This document shows positions 17,136 through 24,471 of a DNA stretch of 28,970 nucleotides, in pieces. The position numbers were made by a program, and so were the translations under genes. The stretch is from an uncultured Bacteroides sp. (GTDB taxonomy: Bacteria; Bacteroidota; Bacteroidia; Bacteroidales; Bacteroidaceae). Every line of letters starts with the position of its first letter. Positions within the stretch are counted from its first letter, which is position 1. The notes under the pieces are model-generated. The model did no database searches. It saw only the letters and a list, made by a program, of their open reading frames with translations, and was not told where the DNA came from. The stretch spans positions 1-28,970 of the forward strand of contig UQTJ01000036.1 of NCBI GenBank assembly GCA_900544075.1, given 5' to 3'.

Positions 17136-18890
17136 ATGAGAAAGTACTATTCTATATTGATTTTAACTATAGCTGCTATTATGAACAGTTGCGATTATCT
17201 GGATACAGTTCCGGGTGACGCTATTGACAGTGATACATTTTGGAGTACGGCTAATGCCGCAGCTTTAGAGCAATATTGTAATTTGTATTATCCTAAAATA
17301 ATAAAAGGTCATGGCGACCCTCAAAGTTGGACAATTGGTGATATGATAAATTCTGAATACCAGTCTGATAATTTGTTGGGTTCAGCTCCAAGTATTGTAA
17401 CTTATGGACAAAATACAATGTTGACAAGCAACAGTGACTGGAATTGGTCTGTTGTGCGTGGTTGTAATGACTTCTTAATGAATTATGAGAAATCTCCTGC
17501 ATCCGTTAGCGATAAGGAGAAATATGCCGGTGAGATTCTGTTCTTTAAGGCTTTTGATTATTTTAATAAAGTAAAATTGTTTGGTGATGTTCCATGGTAC
17601 GATGGTGTCTTGAATGCAGAATCTCCGGAGTTGTATAAAGGAAGAGATTCCAGATTGGTTGTAATGGATAATATCCTTAGTACTATTGATAAAGCAATAG
17701 AGTTTCTTCCAAGGAAAACTAATGTTTATAGAGTAAGTCGTGATGCTGCTTTGTTGCTAAAAGCGAGGATTTGCCTTTATGAGGGAACATATAGAAGATA
17801 TAGGGATATTGAAGGTGATGTTAAATTCTTGGAGGAGGCATACAATGCATCCGGTGAGTTGATGGAATACGGATATTCGTTATATGACAAAGATGGAGTG
17901 GATGAGAGCTATTTTGAGTTATTTATTCAGGATAATTATAATGATAATAGTGAAATAATACTGTCAAGGGAATATGATCCTAGTATAAATATGGGGCATC
18001 AAGTCACAAACTCAATCCCGAACGGTGAATTGGGTATGAGCAGGGATTGTTTTGAAGAGTATTTATGCTCAAATACAGGTTTACCTATTTCACTTTGTGG
18101 ATGTCATAACCCGGATATGGGATATATTGATGAGATGAAAAACAGGGATGGACGATTATTGCAGACTTTGTGTATCCCTGAAGCTGATAATCCTAATTCA
18201 AGATATTTATTCCGTGACGGTTTAGGTGGAGCGCCAAATATATTCTCTATTTTGCCGGCATCTGATACAAGAGCATTTTATGGAGCATCAAGTACGGGTT
18301 ATTGTTTGGCCAAGTTTTATAAAAAGGAGGAACATTTGGTGGGCAATTTTAAAGGTGGTACGGATGCTCCGGTAATGAGATATGCAGAGGCTTTGTTGAT
18401 TAGAGCTGAAGCCGGTGCTGAACTTGGTAAGGATCCGGAACTTAATAAAACTATAAATAAATTAAGGGCCCGGGTAGGATTCCCATTTATGTTGGATGAG
18501 AATCCTGTTGAAGATCCGAATTTGGTTAAAGAGTATCCTGTAATAAAAGGACCAAATAAGAATTTAATCAGAGAAATCAGAAGAGAAAGAAGGATTGAAT
18601 TGTTTGCTGAAGGATATCGTTGGGATGATGTTTGCAGATGGAATGTCGGTGAGATAGTATATAATAAAGTAAGGAGAGGTGCTAAAATGGATCCGACATT
18701 ATATACTCAAAATGAGATAAATACTATTAAGGAATTGGTTGGTTTTGACGCAGATGGTTATATTACTCCTTATGCAAAACGTGCTACTTATAGTATGAAC
18801 TTTACAGAGAAGAATTATTTGTATAATATTCCTCTTGATGAGATTTCATTGAATCCTAATTTATTACCTAACAACCCAGGATGGGAATAA
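17136..18890 (+). CDS. SusD/RagB-family glycan-binding outer-membrane lipoprotein
   Basis: Surface lipoprotein that caps the SusC barrel and binds the glycan. 584 residues. Lipoprotein signal peptide ends in MNSC with the modified cysteine at residue 19. The typical SusD start (CDYLDTVPGD), the TPR-like helical core (KYAGEILFFKAFDYFNKVKLFGDVPW) and the C-terminal family motif (IRRERRIELFAEGYRWDDVCRW) are all present, and the end NPGWE fits the family. It begins 39 bases after susC and forms the SusCD pair with it. Ligand cannot be read from sequence. Confidence 0.96.
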   Translation: MRKYYSILILTIAAIMNSCDYLDTVPGDAIDSDTFWSTANAAALEQYCNLYYPKIIKGHGDPQSWTIGDMINSEYQSDNLLGSAPSIVTYGQNTMLTSNSDWNWSVVRGCNDFLMNYEKSPASVSDKEKYAGEILFFKAFDYFNKVKLFGDVPWYDGVLNAESPELYKGRDSRLVVMDNILSTIDKAIEFLPRKTNVYRVSRDAALLLKARICLYEGTYRRYRDIEGDVKFLEEAYNASGELMEYGYSLYDKDGVDESYFELFIQDNYNDNSEIILSREYDPSINMGHQVTNSIPNGELGMSRDCFEEYLCSNTGLPISLCGCHNPDMGYIDEMKNRDGRLLQTLCIPEADNPNSRYLFRDGLGGAPNIFSILPASDTRAFYGASSTGYCLAKFYKKEEHLVGNFKGGTDAPVMRYAEALLIRAEAGAELGKDPELNKTINKLRARVGFPFMLDENPVEDPNLVKEYPVIKGPNKNLIREIRRERRIELFAEGYRWDDVCRWNVGEIVYNKVRRGAKMDPTLYTQNEINTIKELVGFDADGYITPYAKRATYSMNFTEKNYLYNIPLDEISLNPNLLPNNPGWE

Positions 18891-18899
18891 AAAAATAAT

Positions 18900-19865
18900 A
18901 TGCTTATGAAGACTTATATTTATTTTAAAACAGTACTATATTTTCTGGTATTAAATTTTACCAGTTTATTTACTCTTTGTAGTTGTGCAGAGGATGAAGT
19001 GGAGGTTAGCCATAAAGGAGCTACATTGCAAATAATGCAGAATATAGCAGATAATGTCCCATACATACAATCGGTGGAAAAAGAAGATGCGTATCAATTG
19101 ATAGACGGTATAAATATTGTAGATGTTACTTTTACTTACTGTCAGAAACCGACAAGAATGATTATTGCTGAGATCGATCTTACAAAAGATCTTACTATAA
19201 GTGTTTCAACACCTGATAATCTTGATGAAGTCGGATCAAAACTACAGACTGTTGCAGAACAGGCTATGAGTGCTGAGGCTGCCGGAAAGGTCGTTTATCT
19301 TGCAACTAATGGTGATTATTTCTCGGAATCAACAACGTCGAGTGGTTGGATACCTGGAGGTTTGGTTTATAAGGACGGTAAGGCTTTGTGGACAAAATCG
19401 GGATATGAGGCCGATTACGCTTTCTATATGTTGAAAGATGGTACAGCCCATATCTCAACAGTTGATGAGTTTAATAAGAATGAGGAGAATGTAATGAGCG
19501 CATTATCAGGATGGCAGAGAATGATTTGTGATGGGGAGCCGGTAAAAGAATTTAGTGTAAATGATAACTCTATGGATTTTCATCCAAGAACGTTTGTCGG
19601 TGTTTCTAAAGATAATCTGAAAGTATGGTTATTTGTATTGGATGGCAGACAGCCTGAATATTCAAATGGAATGAGGCTTGAGGATATGATTCTTTTGTGT
19701 CAAGGAGCGGGTTGTTATCAGGCGTTAAATCTTGATGGCGGTGGCTCTTCCACTATGGTTAAAAGATGTGAGGAGGGTGGTAACGTGACATTTGAATTAA
19801 TGAATAAGCCATCGGACAATCCGGTAAGAAAGGTACTTAATGGTTTAGTTGTAATTAAAAAATAA
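18900..19865 (+). CDS. Phosphodiester glycosidase (NAGPA domain) lipoprotein
   Basis: 321 residues. The family (DUF2233/NAGPA) includes the mammalian 'uncovering enzyme' that removes GlcNAc from GlcNAc-1-phosphodiester on mannose-6-phosphate tags; bacterial members are predicted to cut sugar-1-phosphodiesters. Seen here are YLATNGDYFSE, GWIPGGLVYKDGKAL, HPRTFVGVSKDN and the signature LNLDGGGSSTMV with D279 and G280-G282, then NPVRKVLNGLVV near the end. A lipoprotein signal ends LCSC; C29 is followed by A-E-D-E, an acidic stretch like the Bacteroides surface-export signal. It therefore probably sits on the cell surface. It is 9 bases after susD, firmly in the operon. Activity is inferred from the family; the sugar is unknown. 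Confidence 0.88.
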   Translation: MLMKTYIYFKTVLYFLVLNFTSLFTLCSCAEDEVEVSHKGATLQIMQNIADNVPYIQSVEKEDAYQLIDGINIVDVTFTYCQKPTRMIIAEIDLTKDLTISVSTPDNLDEVGSKLQTVAEQAMSAEAAGKVVYLATNGDYFSESTTSSGWIPGGLVYKDGKALWTKSGYEADYAFYMLKDGTAHISTVDEFNKNEENVMSALSGWQRMICDGEPVKEFSVNDNSMDFHPRTFVGVSKDNLKVWLFVLDGRQPEYSNGMRLEDMILLCQGAGCYQALNLDGGGSSTMVKRCEEGGNVTFELMNKPSDNPVRKVLNGLVVIKK

Positions 19866-19871
19866 TATATT

Positions 19872-21758
19872 ATGAAACTGATATTAAGAGCAAATATGTT
19901 TATTCTTTTTATTTTAATGTTGTTGTCGTGTAACGATGATAATTTGGTAAAAAGATTAGATCCTGGAATTGAAATAAATGAAGAGTTGACTGTAGGTCCG
20001 GCAGCGTCAAGAGAAGTTATACACTTAAAATCTACATACCCATGGTATGCTGAAACTTCAGTATCATGGATAAAGATGGTTCGTTATAGAGGGCAATATA
20101 CAAAGCCTGATTCTATAGTAATGGAAATTCAGGAGAATCCTGATATGGAAGAACGTGAGAGTTGGATTGAAGTACGATTAATGGATCAGATGTCTACAAA
20201 AATTCACGTGCTTCAAAAGGGAAGAGGAAGCCTGATAACATTGTCTAAGAATAATATTATTTTTAATAAGAACGGTGGTGAGGCAACTATTGATGTGTCT
20301 ACACAGCTTGAATGGGAAATTGATACTGAGGGTCTTGAAGGAATAACCGCAACGAAAGAAAATGAAAGTCAATTTAAGATTGTTATTTCCGAAAACAATA
20401 CAGGAAATGAATTGACAAGAGAGTTGTTCGTGCGTAGTGTTGATAAGACGACAGAAGCAAAACTTGTTATAGTTCAGGCAAATGTGGAAGATATATTATC
20501 AATATCTTTAAGTAAGGAAGAAAAAGATATCTTGATTGAGAAAGCTGCCAATGAACTTGATATACCGGTATCACTTAATATGGATTATCAGTGTACTGTG
20601 TCCGATGACTGGATTAGTGTAACGGAAAATCCAAATTTTGAGGGAGATATTGTTCAGGATATTAATATTAAAGTTTCTGTATCTGCAAATTCAGGTGTTG
20701 AAGAAAGATATGGTTATGTTTGTATTAAGAACTTAGATGAGTCTGTTACTGATACATTCCATATATCTCAGATGGCACATAGTAAACGTATTTATGTAAA
20801 GGCTGGTAATGTAGACGGTGATGGTACAAGTTGGGAACGTGCCTTTGGAACAATGGAAGAGGGAAGAGCGGCAGCTACTGATAATGGAGATATGGAAATT
20901 TGGGTGGCTAAAGGTGATTATCAGTTATCTGGCTGGCATCAACTTAAGAAAATAAATTATTATGGTGGATTTGATGGTACGGAAAATAAGCTGAAAGATC
21001 GTAACACAAAAAACAAATCTACATTAATTGCAGCTCCAAATGAGATATATGCTTCTGTTTATGGTTATAGTACAGGAGGTAATGTTTGTATTATAGATGG
21101 ATTTGTTTTTACAGGTTCTAACGCAACATATTCTTCTGGTGCTGATGGAGCTTCTGTATTATTTTATAACGCTTGGGTTTTTAGAAATAATATTGTTACA
21201 GGTAATAACTGCTATAGGGATGCTGGAGGAGTATATTCAGGTTGTGAAGTCTATAATTGCTTGATATACAATAATAATACTACAACCTCTTCGTCTACTG
21301 TAAATGTTACAGAAGGTACAAAGGTATATAACTGTACAATAGTCAATAACACAAGTAGTGGTAGTAGTAGCGGATTAAGACTCGGTAATAATACGGGAGT
21401 TTATAATAGTGTAATATGGAATAATGTACATACTGCAGGCTCAAATAACAATGTATATTTGGATTCTCAAGGTTCAGGTATGTTGAAGAACTGCGCTGTT
21501 GAAGGACGATTGACGTTTAATAATGCTCCGTCAAGTACAGAAGGCTCATTTATACTTGGTTCAAGTAACACAGCGGCAGACGGTCCGAACTTCGTATCTG
21601 TCGAGAACAATGATTATTCATTGAGTCCGGTATCACCATTAATAGATAAAGGTGCTGAATGGAGTGGCTTTAATTTAATTTGGGATATTATAGGAAATGA
21701 CAGGAAATGGGGCGGAGCCGTTGATATAGGAGCTTATGAGTTTATAGGCAATGAGTAA
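19872..21758 (+). CDS. Surface lipoprotein: BACON-like domains plus parallel beta-helix
   Basis: 628 residues. Lipobox LLSC with C20 followed by N-D-D-N, an acidic surface-export type signal. Three tandem Ig-like BACON or BACON-like domains follow (about 33-117, 120-205 and 206-303). They are recognisable by W-containing strands such as WYAETSVSWIKM and by ends like IHVLQKG and FHISQMA. From about 305 to 628 is a right-handed parallel beta-helix (RIYVKAGNVDGDGTSWERAF, then many short N-rich coils such as VYNCTIVNN). It closes with the choice-of-anchor-Q type ending (SPLIDKG...VDIGAYEF). The position after susCD suggests a surface glycan-binding protein, but beta-helices can also be lyases or glycosidases. 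No catalytic residues are identified. It starts 6 bases after the preceding gene. Confidence 0.85.
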   Translation: MKLILRANMFILFILMLLSCNDDNLVKRLDPGIEINEELTVGPAASREVIHLKSTYPWYAETSVSWIKMVRYRGQYTKPDSIVMEIQENPDMEERESWIEVRLMDQMSTKIHVLQKGRGSLITLSKNNIIFNKNGGEATIDVSTQLEWEIDTEGLEGITATKENESQFKIVISENNTGNELTRELFVRSVDKTTEAKLVIVQANVEDILSISLSKEEKDILIEKAANELDIPVSLNMDYQCTVSDDWISVTENPNFEGDIVQDINIKVSVSANSGVEERYGYVCIKNLDESVTDTFHISQMAHSKRIYVKAGNVDGDGTSWERAFGTMEEGRAAATDNGDMEIWVAKGDYQLSGWHQLKKINYYGGFDGTENKLKDRNTKNKSTLIAAPNEIYASVYGYSTGGNVCIIDGFVFTGSNATYSSGADGASVLFYNAWVFRNNIVTGNNCYRDAGGVYSGCEVYNCLIYNNNTTTSSSTVNVTEGTKVYNCTIVNNTSSGSSSGLRLGNNTGVYNSVIWNNVHTAGSNNNVYLDSQGSGMLKNCAVEGRLTFNNAPSSTEGSFILGSSNTAADGPNFVSVENNDYSLSPVSPLIDKGAEWSGFNLIWDIIGNDRKWGGAVDIGAYEFIGNE

Positions 21759-21773
21759 ATATTTATAATGTTT

Positions 21774-21810
21774 AATAAACTATATGGGGTTTCCCATATA
21801 GTTTATTTTT
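21774..21810 (+). terminator. Terminator-like hairpin inside the PUL
   Basis: A perfect 15-bp stem (21774-21788 with 21793-21807, core CTATATGGG/CCCATATAG) with a GTTT loop, running into TTATTTTT. It sits 15 bases after the beta-helix gene and only 12 bases before the GH3 ATG. It would reduce transcription into the three downstream genes or stabilise the 3' end of the upstream message. There is no room for a promoter between it and GH3. Confidence 0.8.
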
Positions 21811-21822
21811 AAAGTAGTATAA

Positions 21823-24402
21823 ATGATGAGAATAATAAATTTAGGTATAGTCATTTTTATTTCTTTGACTGCATATTCAAAACCGGTAGAGAAGGTTATA
21901 TATAAAGATTCGTCTTATCCTGTTGAAAAGAGAGTGGACGATTTGTTGAACCGGATGACTTTAGATGAGAAAATAGCTCAAATAAGTCATCTGCATTCGT
22001 GGAATGTATTCGATGTACAGTTATTAAATGAAGAGAAACTCCGGAAGCATTGTGGTGATTTAAGTTTTGGCTTTTATGAAGGATTTCCTTTGAGTGCGGA
22101 AGCTTGTAAAAAGGAATTTCATAAGATACAGAAATATTTTGTTGAAAATACAAGATTGGGTATTCCTGCTTTCTCTGTGGCTGAATCTCTTCATGGTGTA
22201 GTTCATGAAGGAGCAACCATATTTCCTCAGAATATAGCTTTAGGAAGTACATTTAATCCTGGATTAGCTTATGAAAAGGCAAGAATGATTTCCGGAGAAC
22301 TTAATACTATCGGTATAAAGCAGGTGCTGGCTCCGTGTGTCGATGTAGTAAGAGATTTACGATGGGGAAGGGTTGAAGAATCATATAGTGAAGACCCTTT
22401 ATTGTGCTCGTTGATGGGATGTTCTGAAGTAAAGGGATATTTGGAGAATGGTATATCTCCAATGTTGAAGCATTATGGACCTCATGGTAATCCTTTAGGA
22501 GGACTTAATCTGGCTTCTGTTGAATGTGGTATAAGAGATTTGTATGATGTTTATCTTAAACCATTCGAGTATATCATAAAGAATACAGATGTTATGGCTG
22601 TAATGTCAAGTTATAATGCATGGAACAGAGAACCAAACTCTTCCTCTTATTATTTGCTTACAGAGATTTTGAGAAATAAATTTGGCTTTAGGGGATATGT
22701 ATATTCTGATTGGGGCGTAGTAGATATGCTAAAATCGTTTCATAAAACCGCAGAAAATGATTTCGATGCTGCTTGTCAGGTATTGAATGCCGGTTTGGAT
22801 GTTGAGGCTTCAAGTTCATGTTTTGTTACCCTAAAAGAAAAGATAGAGAATGGTTTAATGGATGAAGAGGTTATAAATCAGTCTGTAAGGAGAGTACTGA
22901 GGGCCAAATTCGAATTAGGCTTGTTCGAAGACCCATATATGCAAAAGGCATCATATAAATTGCCATTGAGAAATAAAAGCAGTGTAGAACTTTCAAAACA
23001 GATAGCAGACGAGTCTGTTGTGCTATTGAAGAATGAAAATAATATTCTGCCATTAGATATAAACAAGATAAAATCCATAGCAGTAATAGGTCCGAACGCT
23101 AATCAGGTGCAATTTGGAGATTATACATGGAGTAAAGATAATAAAGATGGAATGACTCCATTGGAAGGAATTAAACAGAAAGCAGGAAATAAAATAAGAG
23201 TAAACTATCAAAAGGGTTGCAGTATACATTCTTTAGATGAGAGTGGTATACCTAAGGCTGTAGAAGCCGTAAAAAACAGTGATGTGGCTGTTGTTTTTGT
23301 GGGAAGTTCAAGTACTGCTTTTGTAAGATATAGCCAGGAACCATCTACAAGTGGTGAAGGAATAGACTTACATGATATATTCTTAACAGGATGTCAGGAG
23401 AAATTGATAAAAGAAGTATATTCTGTAGGGAAGCCTGTTGTGGTGGTATTGGTAGTGGGTAAACCATTTGCTATTCCATGGGTAAAAGATAATATACCGG
23501 CAATTCTGGTACAGTGGTATGCCGGTGAAAGAGCTGGTGAATCGATAGCTGATGTGTTGTTTGGCGATGTTAATCCATCTGGCCGTTTGTCGTTTTCTTT
23601 CCCCAAGAGTACGGGACATTTGCCTGTTTATTATAATTATTTGCCAACAGACAAGGGATATTATAAAGAACCGGGATGTTATGACAAACCAGGTAGAGAT
23701 TACGTATTTTCAGATCCTAAATGTTTGTGGCCATTTGGTTATGGTTTGAGTTATACAAACTTTAAATATACTAATGCTAAGGTAAACAAAGAGTTCTTTA
23801 ATGTTTACGATACCATAAAAGTAGATGTAGATGTAGAAAATGTTGGAAAAGTAAAAGGAAAAGAAGTAGTACAGTTATATGTGAGAGATGTTGTAAGTAA
23901 GGTTATGTCTCCAGTTAAAGAATTAAAAGCCTTTAAAAAAGAGTTATTATATCCAGGAGAAAAAAAAACTATCAGATTATCTGTGCCAGTGCATAGCTTA
24001 TATTCTACAGATAATCATGGCAAGAAGTATATAGAGGAAGGCCAATTTGATATATACATTGGTGGAAACTCTGAGGAAACAATTGCTATATTATCAGTTT
24101 ATATAGGTAAAAGGGATAAGGAACAGGCAGAGAAGAATGAACAGTTATTAATTACTACTAATTCAAATAATGGAAGAAAAGAAATAATTTTCAAAGGTAC
24201 TGTGAGAGATGTGCAGGCAACTCCTATAGGAGGAGTTAAAGTTCAGGTAGATGATGAATTTGTATATACTGATAAGCATGGTAGATATCAAATGAGAATA
24301 AAGGAGAATTCTTATGCACGTTTTACAAAACCTAATTATAAAGAACAGATTCTCCATGTAAATAGTGATATTGAATTAAATCTTAGAATGATAAAAGAAT
24401 AA
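21823..24402 (+). CDS. Glycoside hydrolase family 3 enzyme with C-terminal regulatory-like domain
   Basis: Exo-acting glycosidase, 859 residues, with a Sec signal peptide (about 1-19). The GH3 TIM barrel (about 35-370) contains GIPAFSVAESLHGV, WGRVEESYSEDP, KHYGPHG and the nucleophile D296 in YSDWG. The second alpha/beta domain (about 395-630) carries SVVLLKNENNILPL and SGEGIDLHD, whose E512 is the candidate acid/base. A fibronectin-III-like domain follows (about 665-770, VENVGKVKGKEVVQLYVRD). An extra domain, about 783-859, looks like a carboxypeptidase-regulatory-like Ig fold (FKGTVRDVQATPIGGVKVQVDD); this is unusual on GH3. Family members are mostly beta-glucosidases, beta-xylosidases or N-acetylglucosaminidases; the layout favours the beta-glucosidase/xylosidase branch. 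Substrate is not certain. Probably periplasmic. Confidence 0.93.
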   Translation: MMRIINLGIVIFISLTAYSKPVEKVIYKDSSYPVEKRVDDLLNRMTLDEKIAQISHLHSWNVFDVQLLNEEKLRKHCGDLSFGFYEGFPLSAEACKKEFHKIQKYFVENTRLGIPAFSVAESLHGVVHEGATIFPQNIALGSTFNPGLAYEKARMISGELNTIGIKQVLAPCVDVVRDLRWGRVEESYSEDPLLCSLMGCSEVKGYLENGISPMLKHYGPHGNPLGGLNLASVECGIRDLYDVYLKPFEYIIKNTDVMAVMSSYNAWNREPNSSSYYLLTEILRNKFGFRGYVYSDWGVVDMLKSFHKTAENDFDAACQVLNAGLDVEASSSCFVTLKEKIENGLMDEEVINQSVRRVLRAKFELGLFEDPYMQKASYKLPLRNKSSVELSKQIADESVVLLKNENNILPLDINKIKSIAVIGPNANQVQFGDYTWSKDNKDGMTPLEGIKQKAGNKIRVNYQKGCSIHSLDESGIPKAVEAVKNSDVAVVFVGSSSTAFVRYSQEPSTSGEGIDLHDIFLTGCQEKLIKEVYSVGKPVVVVLVVGKPFAIPWVKDNIPAILVQWYAGERAGESIADVLFGDVNPSGRLSFSFPKSTGHLPVYYNYLPTDKGYYKEPGCYDKPGRDYVFSDPKCLWPFGYGLSYTNFKYTNAKVNKEFFNVYDTIKVDVDVENVGKVKGKEVVQLYVRDVVSKVMSPVKELKAFKKELLYPGEKKTIRLSVPVHSLYSTDNHGKKYIEEGQFDIYIGGNSEETIAILSVYIGKRDKEQAEKNEQLLITTNSNNGRKEIIFKGTVRDVQATPIGGVKVQVDDEFVYTDKHGRYQMRIKENSYARFTKPNYKEQILHVNSDIELNLRMIKE

Positions 24403-24471
24403 TACGGTGATAGTTATCAGATTTTATTAAAGATTCTTTAGAATTGTTTTTGTTTGATAAATGGATATTAT

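Noticed and set aside
24407..24450. Small hairpins between GH3 and the phosphoesterase gene as a terminator
   Set aside because: Stems are only five or six bases and AT-rich; evidence is too weak to claim a terminator there.
24454..24471. TTG start for the phosphoesterase-propeller gene
   Set aside because: The ATG at 24472 directly opens the signal peptide; the six extra residues add nothing.
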